Positions 1 to 9,168 of a DNA stretch of 48,767 nt are shown piece after piece. Numbering within the stretch: position 1 is the first letter of the stretch; every line of letters begins with the position of its first letter. This DNA is from Bacteroidota bacterium. GTDB lineage: Bacteria; Bacteroidota; Bacteroidia; Bacteroidales; UBA7960. Where the stretch lies: the NCBI GenBank assembly GCA_007693555.1, contig REDJ01000200.1, positions 1-48,767 on the forward strand, in the 5' to 3' direction. Both the position numbers and the translations under genes were made by a program. The notes beneath the pieces are model-generated. The model saw nothing but the letters and a program-made list of their open reading frames with translations. It was not told where the DNA came from and did not search any database.

Positions 1-111
1 AGCTTGTGGCGCATCTCAAATACAAAACCGCAGAATATCCCAATTGATACGTATAATGGCGCGTCTCCGGGAATTAAAAATATTATGGATATTGAATTGC
101 AAATTCAATGA
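1..111 (+). CDS. Possible C-terminal end of a protein cut by the left window edge
   Basis: Frame 1 is open from base 1 to a TGA at 109-111, giving 36 residues that end in DIELQIQ. The composition looks protein-like (charged and hydrophobic residues alternate, one NGASPG turn). A strong hairpin with a T-run follows at 160-197 in the right orientation to end a plus-strand gene. The last codons overlap a small palindrome (92-110). The family cannot be recognised from so short a tail, and the open frame could be chance. Confidence 0.3.
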   Translation, partial: SLWRISNTKPQNIPIDTYNGASPGIKNIMDIELQIQ

Positions 112-140
112 TGTTCAGAGCGGAATTGCAAATTCCGCTC
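92..140. repeat. Two tandem palindromes sharing the core GAATTGCAAATTC
   Basis: Two perfect inverted repeats lie 8 bases apart. The first (about 92-110) is ATTGAATT-GCA-AATTCAAT. The second (about 118-140) is GAGCGGAATT-GCA-AATTCCGCTC. Both have the same 3-base loop GCA and the same inner core, so they look like two copies of one small element with different outer arms. They sit between the end of a possible plus-strand gene and a terminator hairpin. Their role is unknown; a dispersed small palindromic element or a protein-binding site are both possible. Confidence 0.6.
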
Positions 141-159
141 AGCAGGGGCCTAAAACAAA

Positions 160-197
160 GAACTGCCTCCAGAAAACTTTGGAGACAGTTCTTTTTT
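160..197. terminator. Rho-independent terminator, probably bidirectional
   Basis: The stem GAACTG (160-165), one C-A mismatch, CTCCA (167-171) pairs with TGGAG (180-184) and CAGTTC (186-191) around an 8-base loop. Six T follow on the plus strand. On the minus strand the downstream sequence is also T-rich (TTTGTTTTAG). It would end the polysaccharide-locus operon, whose last stop codon is at 253, as well as a plus-strand gene from the left. Confidence 0.75.
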
Positions 198-252
198 ATT
201 AACTTAAAAACAACACATAAACGTAGTTTTATCTACGTTCTTAAACCTGAAA

Positions 253-1326
253 TTATGGTTTTTCAAGTTCATAAATACTTTGAATCTGTGTGGTTGTAAG
301 TGCAGATCTGTAAATACGAACTTCATCAAGAATTCCTTTAAAATAACCGCCCCAGTTTACATAAAATGGGCTTTCCTCGCTATCAGAATAAATACCAGTT
401 GGTAAATCCTGACCAATTGAAAGATTTACGGGAGAATCCAATTGAATAGGAGTTCCTGGTGTATTATCCCACAATTTTACCTGCGTTCCATCTAAATAGA
501 AAGCCATTTCGCCATCCTTGTAAGTCACAGCAACATGATACCACTCACCCAGATTGATTGTGGGAGATTCATTATCACGATCATGATAAACTTCATCGCC
601 GTCATGAAGAGCTTTAATAGTAAAGAATACCTTTGGAGCATCCTGTAACTGGAGCTTATAGCCATTCCAACGATTGAGCGAAACCATGTAATTATTCGCC
701 CATGGATCATCCAGATCATCTGGTTTCATCCACAAAGAAATTGTGATAGCTTGCGATGGGTTAAGTTGCGCATTAAACGGAATTTCAACATTAGCACCAC
801 TATTGAAGTAGAGTGCCTGGTTTTCATTTCCATATCGGTCAGTAGTCCACTGGGGTGTACCTGCTCCCCAGTGTGAGTGACCTGTTGTTAATGTACCATG
901 GAAATTGTTTCCGGAGAAGTCATTCACCTGCGTTCCTTCACCTTCATCAAATGTCCAGTGTCCTACAAGGTCTTCGGGAGCAATGGGGATTACCTTCCGG
1001 GCTTCATATGCTTCAATAGCTGCATCCAAAGCTATTACTGCATTATCCACCTGGGTTTGTGTGGCATCGACATTTTCATAAACTGCTTTTGCCAGATCAA
1101 TAACTTCCTGAAGTTCTGCTTTTGCACCAGGCTGATACTGCCCTTCTGCAGTACCTTCAGTAGTAGTTTCAATGAGATTCTCGGCCTCCTGAATCTTTGC
1201 AGCAAGCTCAGTTTTGTCAACTACAACTACATCGTCGTCATCGTCATCGCTGCAGGCATAAAAGGTTATTAAGCTGCCTGAAATCAGCGCAATCATCAAA
1301 AATTGAATAAATTTAAACTTTTTCAT
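253..1326 (-). CDS. Surface lipoprotein with FIVAR-like and LamG domains
   Basis: This 357-residue protein starts with a lipoprotein signal (MKKFKF..., lipobox ending at Cys25). A run of six Asp follows the Cys and Ser, which is the type of signal known in Bacteroides to send lipoproteins to the outer face of the outer membrane. Residues 38-110 form a helical FIVAR-like segment. Residues about 120-355 form a LamG/concanavalin A-like jelly roll, opening with GHWTFDEGEG and ending with LDEVRIYRSAL. No catalytic residues are apparent. It is the last gene of the locus, where SusE/SusF-type glycan-binding proteins usually sit, so I infer a surface glycan-binding role. It lies 36 bases after the SusD stop, in the same transcription unit. 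Confidence 0.8.
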   Translation of the reverse strand: MKKFKFIQFLMIALISGSLITFYACSDDDDDDVVVVDKTELAAKIQEAENLIETTTEGTAEGQYQPGAKAELQEVIDLAKAVYENVDATQTQVDNAVIALDAAIEAYEARKVIPIAPEDLVGHWTFDEGEGTQVNDFSGNNFHGTLTTGHSHWGAGTPQWTTDRYGNENQALYFNSGANVEIPFNAQLNPSQAITISLWMKPDDLDDPWANNYMVSLNRWNGYKLQLQDAPKVFFTIKALHDGDEVYHDRDNESPTINLGEWYHVAVTYKDGEMAFYLDGTQVKLWDNTPGTPIQLDSPVNLSIGQDLPTGIYSDSEESPFYVNWGGYFKGILDEVRIYRSALTTTQIQSIYELEKP

Positions 1327-1362
1327 AGGTTTTAATTTTAGGTTAATAATACGGGTTAAAGT

Positions 1363-2844
1363 TTAATTATTGATTTGTTGGTTAATATCAACCTCACTTT
1401 GAGGTATAGGAAAATATCTGTGCTGATCGTAATCAAAACTGGTATCGGCAAGTTTTTGCTCAGCATAAGCCCTGCCATATCGCATAAGGTCATAAAAGCG
1501 GTGAAATTCAAATCCCAGTTCCACTCTTCTTTCATTTCTTATTATTTCCCTTAACTGGTTTTGATTTGATATTGTAATATCCGGAAGCAAACCATCAGGT
1601 ATTTGTCCATGGCCATCCAGGGTTTCATCATGCAAAAAACTTTCTCTTGCCCGCTTTCTTACCTGGTTAAGGGGCTCAAGGGCTTCACTGCTTCTGTTTA
1701 ATTCATTAAGTGCTTCGGCTTTAATAAGTAATACTTCAGCGTATCTCATAAATACATAATTCAAATCGCCATCGCCCTTTGTTCCTGAAGGAATTTCTGA
1801 AAGGGGTTGAAGATGTTTCTTTTGTATGAAACCTGTTGGAGACCATGCCGGATCAAACTCTTCTCCGTTCAACCATAATTTTCCCTCCCTTCCCAAAGTA
1901 TAATCCAGTCGTGGATCATAAATATCATCATCGGTTTTTTCAAATGCATCCACGAAATCTTCTGTAGGAACATTAAAAAAGTAACCGTTTTCGGGTTGAG
2001 GTGCAAACCACTGATTGAGAACATTACCCTGAAAAGGATCCTGGCCACTGAGATGCTGTATTTCAAAAACAGACTCGCTGTTATTTTGAAAATCAGTCAT
2101 AAAGTTATGGCTGTAAATGGGCATTAGTTCATATATGCCCAACTGCTCAAGTTCATTTATCGCATCAAGAGCAAGCTCATATTTTTCGCGGAAAAGATAT
2201 GTTTTAGCAAGAAGTCCCAACGCTGCACCTTTGGTTGCCCTTCCGTGCTGTCCTCCTATACTGGCAGGTAATACTTCAGCTGCATGTTTAAGGTCTTCTT
2301 CAATTTGATCATATACAGAAGCCACAGGAGAAACAGGTACATGCAAATCATCAGCTGTGAGAGCAGGTTCTGTTTTTAAAGGTATTTCTCCGAAAATATT
2401 TACGAGATGAAAGTAATAATATGCCCTAAGAAATCTGGCCTCTGCCGTAACTCTTTCTTTCACCTCCTCACTGACAGCGGGTCCTAATCTGTGTATAACA
2501 TCATTTGAACGGCTTATTCCTTCATAATATCTTCTCCAGATATGCTCCAGAAAACCATTGTCACGCGTATAGGTAAAATTCTCAATAAACTCAATCTCGC
2601 TTTGATCTCCCGGTATTCCACCTTTAATGGCATCATCAGAGGCAACATCACCAAATACCCACAATGGATTTCTTATTCCTGTAAAAGCCATGGGCTGGTA
2701 GGCTGCTGTGAGCGCAAGTATTGCATGATCATCAGTCTGAAAAAATGTGCTACTGGTGTAAATTCCCTGCATTCTTTCATCCAGAAAATCTTCGCAACCA
2801 ACTAAAAAGACTATGGCTATCAAAAATATTCTTATTGGTTTCAT
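1363..2844 (-). CDS. SusD/RagB family outer-membrane glycan-binding lipoprotein
   Basis: SusD proteins cap the SusC channel and capture oligosaccharides at the cell surface. The chosen start (Met at 2844) gives 493 residues and a compact lipoprotein signal MKPIRIFLIAIVFLVGC with Cys17; the frame stays open upstream to 2871, but that adds only a charged extension. Family marks are the CEDFLDE start after the Cys, the helical repeat region with YYYFHLVNIFGEIP (a typical RagB segment), and the C-terminal pattern IIRNERRVELGFEFHRFYDLMRYG followed by YFPIPQSEVDIN. It lies just after the SusC gene (38 bases from the SusC stop to this start) and is surely co-transcribed with it. Confidence 0.93.
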   Translation of the reverse strand: MKPIRIFLIAIVFLVGCEDFLDERMQGIYTSSTFFQTDDHAILALTAAYQPMAFTGIRNPLWVFGDVASDDAIKGGIPGDQSEIEFIENFTYTRDNGFLEHIWRRYYEGISRSNDVIHRLGPAVSEEVKERVTAEARFLRAYYYFHLVNIFGEIPLKTEPALTADDLHVPVSPVASVYDQIEEDLKHAAEVLPASIGGQHGRATKGAALGLLAKTYLFREKYELALDAINELEQLGIYELMPIYSHNFMTDFQNNSESVFEIQHLSGQDPFQGNVLNQWFAPQPENGYFFNVPTEDFVDAFEKTDDDIYDPRLDYTLGREGKLWLNGEEFDPAWSPTGFIQKKHLQPLSEIPSGTKGDGDLNYVFMRYAEVLLIKAEALNELNRSSEALEPLNQVRKRARESFLHDETLDGHGQIPDGLLPDITISNQNQLREIIRNERRVELGFEFHRFYDLMRYGRAYAEQKLADTSFDYDQHRYFPIPQSEVDINQQINN

Positions 2845-2882
2845 ATGTATATTTTTTATTTTTAATATCATTTTACCAGGTT

Positions 2883-5800
2883 TTAAAATGAGAATTGAAC
2901 ACCCAGATTAAAAGAAACTGCCAAAGGATAAGTGCCCCAATCAATTCCGGCAGCTGCATCACCCTCTTCCCTTGAGTTGTCACTGGTTGTCATTTCAGGA
3001 TCCAGCCCGGGGTAGCGTGTAAAAGTTAGCAGGTTATGAGCAAGGAAATAAATCCTTGCATTTCTCAATCCCAAACGTTGTGATGTATTTGCCGGAAGGG
3101 TATATCCCACTTGCAGGTTTTTCAAACGCAGAAAAGAACCGTCTTCGAGAAAACGCGTAGATGGTCTTGTATTATTGGCTTTTGCGCTCCATGATGCCCG
3201 TGGCTGGGTATCAGAGGTTCCTTCACCTGTCCATCTTTCATCAAAATACCTCATAGTAACATTGAAAGGTCTGTAAAAACCTTCTATATCGGTTGCAACC
3301 TGGTAATATATTTTATGTCCGAATGCCCCGTGCCAGAACATAGACAGGTCAAAGTTTCTGTAATTGAAGGATGTTTGAAATCCCGTCGTATATTTTGGAA
3401 TTGCACTTCCTACATGAACACGGTCCAACTCATTGATAAATCCATCTCCGTTTTGATCCACATAACGGACATCACCCGGGCGAATATTTACGCCCTGATA
3501 GGCACTTGTAATAATTTCCAGGTTATTCTGGAAAATTCCATCCATTTCATAAAGGAAAAATGAGCCTACGGGAAATCCAACTTCTGTTCTTGTTGCAAAA
3601 ACACCATGATCTATCCGACCTCCTACAATGGGGGCTGCAAGACTTAAAACCTCATTATGCAAATAGGCAGCATTGCCTGTAAGTTCAAATGACAATTCTC
3701 CAATACTGTTGCGCCATGTAAGCTCCATTTCAACACCTTCATTGAGAATTTCTCCGTTATTTACCCAGGCAGGGCTGGCATATCCTGCAGACGGAGGAAT
3801 GGGCTCTTTAACCAGCATGTTAGCTGTGATTTTTCTAAAATAGCCCAACTCCATGTAAATTCTGCCTTGCATCATAGAAACATCCAACCCAACATCCAAC
3901 TGTGTGCTGGTTTCCCACTGCAGGTTTCGGTTGCCTAAAACTGATATGGCATATCCTGTATTCATAATACCTCCAAAGGGATAGTTAAAATTGGGTGATA
4001 TCTGATCCGAATAAGCATAATTACCCACTTCCTGGTTTCCGATTGCACCATAACCTGCTCTTAGCCTAAGGATGTCAAAAAAGTAATTATCAGCCATAAA
4101 ATCTTCCATATCTATGCGCCATGCACCCGAAAAACTGTAAAATGTACCCCAACGATTATCGGGGCTAAATCTTGATGAACCGTCACGTCTGATTATAGAC
4201 GATAAATAATATTTATTATCATAGTTGTAATTTAACCTACCAAACAATGAAAGCAAAGTATTTGCCCATCTGCCTTCCGAAACAACAACACTGCCAAGGC
4301 CATTGCCCAGGAATACAAGCCTGTCTTCCTGATCAGGAAAATCTCTCTGGGTTGAATTAGTGGTGTATCCATTATTTCTAATAGCTTCAGTACCTAATAT
4401 GGCAGAAACATTATGTTTACCTCCAAATGTTTCATTGAAAGAAAATACATTGCTGGCGGTTAAGCTTTGATAAAAACCGTTACTGATATTCAAAGAGTTT
4501 GGGTTATTTATTCTCTTATTTGTTCCCCAGTTTTCATTAAAACGTCTCTGATAGAAATCAGTACGGTCCATTCCCAAAACGGAAGAGAAATGTAATTGAG
4601 GTAATATCCGGATTTGTGCGTTTACATCCCCGAATAGTCTGTTTTGCTGAATATTGTTATTCATTTTATCAGCTAGCCCCACCGGATTGTACCCATCACC
4701 AAACAAAGCAGGATGTGAAGGTAAGTCAACATACTCTCCATCATCTTTTCGCACAGGAATGGGAGGTGTACGAAAGAAAGCATATCTTACCACACTTCCA
4801 CCATTTCCTCCAAATCCATCACCACTACTTCCGATTATATCATTGTCACTTCTGGCCATATTGATATTGGAACCCAGCGTAATATTATCATTTATTTTAC
4901 TGTTCAAACTTAATCTTCCTGAATAACGGTCATAATGCGAACCGATAATAATTCCTTCCTGTTGAAACATGTTGGCTGAAACCATGTAAGTAAGCTCATC
5001 TGTTCCTCCGCTAACGGCAATATTATGATTTTGAATCAAACCTCTTCTGAAAATTTCCGCAAGATGATCAACATCAGGTAAAGTTGCAGCCATTTCACTG
5101 CTAATGAGATTCCGGTGAAACCTTGGATTATCGATGAAAGCATTGTCATTGTTAGCAGCTTCATTGTAAATCTCAACATATTTATCACGGTTTGTCATTG
5201 GTGTGAGTCTGCCATGCTGCTGAAAACCCATCTGCGAAGAAACTTCGATGCGGGGTGCTCCCGATATACCTCTGCGGGTAGTAATGAGGATTACGCCATT
5301 GTTCGCTCTTGCACCGTATATGGCAGCTGAAGCGGCATCTTTTAGAATAGTCACAGATTCAATATCGTTTGGAGACAGAGTACTCAAAGCATCAACAGTT
5401 GGAACTCCATCCACAATGTACAAAGGGTCATTGCTGCTGTTTATGGATCCTATCCCTCTGATTCTTACATTAACACCTTCTCCGGGCATACCTGTATTAT
5501 GTGTAATGTTAACTCCCGATGCCCTTCCCTGCAAAGCCTGATCGACTCCGGCAACCGGCAGGTTCCGCAATTGATCACCTGAGACACTTGAAACGGCACC
5601 GGAAACATCTACTTTGCGCTGAATACCATACCCAACAACTACAAACTCTTCAAGAGTTTTGACATCCTCCCTCATTGTTACATCAATTCTTGTTTGATTA
5701 TCTACCGGAACTTTTAAAGGAGTAAATCCAAGGAAACGAAAAGATAATACAGGCTCCTGAATATTTTCCGGAATATTAAGGGTGTAGTTTCCATCCATAT

Positions 5801-5978
5801 CGGTCGTGGTACCCAATGTTGTTCCTTCAATCATAACAGTTACTCCGGGCAATCCTAACCCACTTTCATCTGCTACTTTTCCCCTTACAGTCTCCGGGCC
5901 GTTTTGACCCGGAACTATCAGGGGAACCAAAAACAACACCCAAATCAACCAAAACCTATGTAAATTGAATTTCTTCAT
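2883..5978 (-). CDS. SusC/RagA family TonB-dependent outer-membrane transporter
   Basis: This 1031-residue protein imports oligosaccharides across the outer membrane using TonB energy. A signal peptide covers about residues 1-24. A carboxypeptidase-regulatory-like beta-sandwich follows (about 30-110, with GLPGVTVMIEGT and TDMDGNYTLNI). Next is the plug domain with the SusC signatures VVVGYGIQRKVDVSGAVSSV, IRIRGIGSINSS-like and PLYIVDGVP, then a C-terminal beta-barrel of about 800 residues ending in an aromatic residue (FNLGVQFSF). There is no N-terminal STN domain, so it is not an anti-sigma-linked type. It is followed at once by SusD. Substrate specificity cannot be read from the sequence. 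Confidence 0.95.
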   Translation of the reverse strand: MKKFNLHRFWLIWVLFLVPLIVPGQNGPETVRGKVADESGLGLPGVTVMIEGTTLGTTTDMDGNYTLNIPENIQEPVLSFRFLGFTPLKVPVDNQTRIDVTMREDVKTLEEFVVVGYGIQRKVDVSGAVSSVSGDQLRNLPVAGVDQALQGRASGVNITHNTGMPGEGVNVRIRGIGSINSSNDPLYIVDGVPTVDALSTLSPNDIESVTILKDAASAAIYGARANNGVILITTRRGISGAPRIEVSSQMGFQQHGRLTPMTNRDKYVEIYNEAANNDNAFIDNPRFHRNLISSEMAATLPDVDHLAEIFRRGLIQNHNIAVSGGTDELTYMVSANMFQQEGIIIGSHYDRYSGRLSLNSKINDNITLGSNINMARSDNDIIGSSGDGFGGNGGSVVRYAFFRTPPIPVRKDDGEYVDLPSHPALFGDGYNPVGLADKMNNNIQQNRLFGDVNAQIRILPQLHFSSVLGMDRTDFYQRRFNENWGTNKRINNPNSLNISNGFYQSLTASNVFSFNETFGGKHNVSAILGTEAIRNNGYTTNSTQRDFPDQEDRLVFLGNGLGSVVVSEGRWANTLLSLFGRLNYNYDNKYYLSSIIRRDGSSRFSPDNRWGTFYSFSGAWRIDMEDFMADNYFFDILRLRAGYGAIGNQEVGNYAYSDQISPNFNYPFGGIMNTGYAISVLGNRNLQWETSTQLDVGLDVSMMQGRIYMELGYFRKITANMLVKEPIPPSAGYASPAWVNNGEILNEGVEMELTWRNSIGELSFELTGNAAYLHNEVLSLAAPIVGGRIDHGVFATRTEVGFPVGSFFLYEMDGIFQNNLEIITSAYQGVNIRPGDVRYVDQNGDGFINELDRVHVGSAIPKYTTGFQTSFNYRNFDLSMFWHGAFGHKIYYQVATDIEGFYRPFNVTMRYFDERWTGEGTSDTQPRASWSAKANNTRPSTRFLEDGSFLRLKNLQVGYTLPANTSQRLGLRNARIYFLAHNLLTFTRYPGLDPEMTTSDNSREEGDAAAGIDWGTYPLAVSFNLGVQFSF

Positions 5979-6009
5979 ATTTTTAAATTTTTTTGAATTA
6001 AATAATCAG

Positions 6010-7740
6010 CTATTGTTTATTTCGAAATGCAACAAAAACATCTCCAGCCATTATCAATCCATCCTTCTTTGTAAGTTTTGCTTCCTGGGGTATCTCAACA
6101 ATGAGCCTGGCTTTGCGCCCTTCAACTATGACATCTGAACTGGAAGTCACATTTTCCGAAAGAATTTCACCAGATATTACATCATATAAATACACAGGAT
6201 CACCCTGATACAAATAATTTATTGTTTTATCTTCTTCGTAAGGATTATAAATCAGATACGTTGGATATGCATCATTTCTGAAAAAATCAGTAGCCAGGCA
6301 ATCCAATCTCAATATTTTTTCAACATTGGTTTTTTGAATAATCGAGCCAAAAATACCCACATGTGCCGAACCGTATAAGCTGAATTGAGAGACCTCAGGA
6401 TTGCCGTCAACCCAAAGAGGTCCGTCTCCCACAGCCACAGGGCTAACCCCTTCAAATTCTGGGCGTTCAAAAAGATCTTCTTTTATAAGTCCTTCGTAAC
6501 CTATTACATTTCTGGTTATATTCATATATTGCGGCAATGACTGATGATTTTCAGGAATTTCATTGGCATAAAACAAGCGTGCTGCATTGGCAGCATTTAG
6601 CATCCATTTGCCTATGGTTTCGGCATATCGGGGATCGTAGCGTACCATTGGAACCAATGACCAGGCCATATCAAAAGTGTTCATCAGGAAAGCAAATCCG
6701 CCATTGTGCGACCAGCTTCCCTGCAAACCATGCACATCAAAATCTCCCCACCTTTCATTAATAATTCCCCAGCCGTAGCGTCCATCTTCTGCATGAGTGC
6801 CATCAAATGTCCAGTCGAGAATGCGGTGGAAGTCATAGTCAGTCCCATGTTCAGCATTTAACCTGGCTGCCACCAGGGCGCCAAAGGGCATCAGCACTTC
6901 GTAAAACCGGCTTTCCTGCTGAGCAAGCAAAGCTTCAATGGCAGATTTAGCCCCCTGAAGGTATCGTTCATCTCCAAACTTTTGATAAGCAGCAAGCAAC
7001 ACCCATGCATGACCTGCTGCAGCATCCTGCTGAAATGGGATATGGCTGCGTTTCCCTTCCATGACTGAATAGTCAAAGAATGAAAAATCGTAATTCCCTG
7101 CCAAAACCGAATCCGCCTTAAAAAACTGTTCGGCTACAATTCTCATGATACTATCAGCTCTTTCTACACCTGGGAAAAGGTCAGATACGGCAAAGTACAA
7201 TACATTAGGAAAGACATCATACCACCAGTCGCGGGCATATCCACCTCCTAAATGACCTACCCTTTCAGATGTATTGTTCATTACGATATTCCAACCGTTA
7301 TCGCTGTTGAAATAGTTTTGTACCATTTTTACATAGTTAAAACCATCCTGGTCAGTTTTATCGATACCAACCAATCCAGCACTCATAAGTGCACCAAGGC
7401 TGTTTATTGCTTCATGAAACTCGCCTTGATGTACTTCAGAGCCTTGTCGTAAATCACCTATGGCAGTAAACATACCAAAAGTCAATTGGGGGAAATTCCT
7501 TTGATTATCATCCAGCCAAATCAGGGGAAGATATTCTCCCTTTGCATCATGGTCAAACACATAACTGTCATAATTCTTTGTCATTTCTTTCCAGTCAAGC
7601 ATTTTATAGGGTTCCGGTAGAAAAGGCATGGTTTCTATCCTGCTAATACTAATCTGTTCAACACTTTTATCAGTGCTGCACGACATGAAAACGAACAACA
7701 CAGCAATAAATAGCATTAGCAGTTTTAATTTTTTATTCAT
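6010..7740 (-). CDS. Lipoprotein of an unnamed alpha/alpha-barrel glycosidase-like family
   Basis: This 576-residue protein has a lipoprotein signal with Cys21. Its body matches the N-terminal 540 residues of the protein at 10392-13613. Shared blocks, in order, are MPxFPxPYxMxDWK, GIDKTDQ, DWWYxxxPN, a WG...W(G)xxDxHGL segment, GS(A/S)HVG and TYLxYNP(Y/F). The helical content, with repeated W and acidic clusters, suggests an (alpha/alpha)6-barrel like those of many glycosidases and lyases. A short beta-rich C-terminal part (about 490-576) follows. I do not recognise a numbered CAZy family. Conserved acidic residues in the WG...DxHG block are catalytic candidates. Location in the locus suggests periplasmic or surface glycan processing; that is inference. 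Confidence 0.6.
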   Translation of the reverse strand: MNKKLKLLMLFIAVLFVFMSCSTDKSVEQISISRIETMPFLPEPYKMLDWKEMTKNYDSYVFDHDAKGEYLPLIWLDDNQRNFPQLTFGMFTAIGDLRQGSEVHQGEFHEAINSLGALMSAGLVGIDKTDQDGFNYVKMVQNYFNSDNGWNIVMNNTSERVGHLGGGYARDWWYDVFPNVLYFAVSDLFPGVERADSIMRIVAEQFFKADSVLAGNYDFSFFDYSVMEGKRSHIPFQQDAAAGHAWVLLAAYQKFGDERYLQGAKSAIEALLAQQESRFYEVLMPFGALVAARLNAEHGTDYDFHRILDWTFDGTHAEDGRYGWGIINERWGDFDVHGLQGSWSHNGGFAFLMNTFDMAWSLVPMVRYDPRYAETIGKWMLNAANAARLFYANEIPENHQSLPQYMNITRNVIGYEGLIKEDLFERPEFEGVSPVAVGDGPLWVDGNPEVSQFSLYGSAHVGIFGSIIQKTNVEKILRLDCLATDFFRNDAYPTYLIYNPYEEDKTINYLYQGDPVYLYDVISGEILSENVTSSSDVIVEGRKARLIVEIPQEAKLTKKDGLIMAGDVFVAFRNKQ

Positions 7741-7790
7741 ATTTCACTTGTTTATTTTGGACGATAAATAACTTATTTCTATTGAAATTC

Positions 7791-9086
7791 TCAGATTTCA
7801 AGTTTGGGAGCTTCAAGATCAGGGTTATCCTTTCTCACCTTATCTATGGTACTATTCGTATGTTTTATAATATTTTTTGCCAGCGGAACAGATAACAATT
7901 GAATTGTGGCAATAATCAGTACAGAATACCTGAGAGCAACTTCTTCTGAAACATAGAAAGCAAGGTAAATAAACAGAACAAGTCCCATGAATCTGCCGAT
8001 ATATAACCCAAACTCATGGTTGAAGATATAGGCAAACTCGCTTCTGTTTTCCTTTACCGACAGCACATCAATGATGCGCATCTGAATGGGGAAGTATGCA
8101 ATATCATGCAAAGGCATAAAAATGACCTTTGATAATACAAATATAATAACTCCAAGAGCAGAAAACAATATTTGATTCATCAGTGAGCCTATAAAAAATA
8201 CGATAATACCTCCGGCGAAAATATAAAGACGATGCTGAGGTTTAGCAGTTCTTCCCAGGATATACAGTAAAAATGCTGTTAAAATACCACTGATACTTTG
8301 AATGGTACCAAGTGATCCTTCATCACCCACAAGACGCATAACCAAAATAGCAGGTGCTGTTACCAGGTATCCTTGCACAGAACCCTTTAATGCTGCAAGA
8401 ACAAGGAATTTATACCATAAGTAATCATATTTCCAGTGTATAAATTTCTTTTGTTTGGGGTTTCTGAACTTACCAAGGTGTATTACAATACTGGACAGAA
8501 TAGTTAGTACAATTACCGCATAGGCTATTATCCGATAAGCTACCTGTATATTACCTTCAAACCACCCGAGGTGTGTTGTGCTTACCAAAAACCACCCAAC
8601 AATGGCAGGTACAAGAATAAAAGTAATGGTGTAGAAAAAGGTTTCAACACCGAAATAATAGTTACGGTTTTTATCATTTGTAGTATCCAGGGCAAGAAAA
8701 TCACGGTTTGCCCAGAAAAATCCAAAAGAGGCACCCATTATAAAACCGGCTACGGCAACGCCTGCAAATGTCATTATACTGAGCGACATCATAAACAGCA
8801 TAGAAATACCACTCAACAGCATTCCAAAACTATACAGATGTGAAACATTGATTTTTCTCAGCAGGAAACCGTTAATTAAAAAAGTAAAGGGAATTCCTGT
8901 ATAAACACACAACTGATATACTGCTACCATTGCAGGATTATCAGCACTTCGCATGATATAGGCTCCGACAAAAATATCAATAATGGGTAAAACAAAGGCA
9001 TATATCATGTTTGTAATCAACACCAGCCGCATCAAGCGTGGCATCGACATAAAAAAACGAAATTCTCCAAATAACTTGTTTATCAT
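7791..9086 (-). CDS. MFS-type inner-membrane transporter
   Basis: The 431-residue protein is hydrophobic throughout, with about 12 membrane segments and a short hydrophilic loop near residue 205 (KFRNPKQKKFIHWKYDYL), as in the central loop of major facilitator transporters. There is no signal peptide. It lies between the lipoprotein barrel enzyme and the cytoplasmic GH130 enzyme, which fits import of oligosaccharides or disaccharides from the periplasm to be split inside the cell. Pairing of an MFS carrier with GH130 is well known in mannan-processing loci of Bacteroidetes. The transported sugar cannot be told from the sequence. Confidence 0.8.
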   Translation of the reverse strand: MINKLFGEFRFFMSMPRLMRLVLITNMIYAFVLPIIDIFVGAYIMRSADNPAMVAVYQLCVYTGIPFTFLINGFLLRKINVSHLYSFGMLLSGISMLFMMSLSIMTFAGVAVAGFIMGASFGFFWANRDFLALDTTNDKNRNYYFGVETFFYTITFILVPAIVGWFLVSTTHLGWFEGNIQVAYRIIAYAVIVLTILSSIVIHLGKFRNPKQKKFIHWKYDYLWYKFLVLAALKGSVQGYLVTAPAILVMRLVGDEGSLGTIQSISGILTAFLLYILGRTAKPQHRLYIFAGGIIVFFIGSLMNQILFSALGVIIFVLSKVIFMPLHDIAYFPIQMRIIDVLSVKENRSEFAYIFNHEFGLYIGRFMGLVLFIYLAFYVSEEVALRYSVLIIATIQLLSVPLAKNIIKHTNSTIDKVRKDNPDLEAPKLEI

Positions 9087-9168
9087 TCTTTAGTTTTTTA
9101 AAACATAAAAGTTCAACATTAAGAATCCGGACTTTCATAATAGACCCGGTTTAATCATCAAGATACTG

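Noticed and set aside
118-140. The AGCGGAATT...AATTCCGCT palindrome as another site of the sigma-54 regulator
   Set aside because: It shares GCGGAA/TTCCGC with the 42.8-43.0 kb sites, but it has a 3-base loop instead of a 2-base one, a twin with different arms, and no promoter nearby. It fits a separate repeat element better.
898-1272. Plus-strand open frame of 124 codons
   Set aside because: It lies fully antisense to the FIVAR-LamG lipoprotein gene, and its Cys- and Ile-rich product has no domain or signal typical of this genome.
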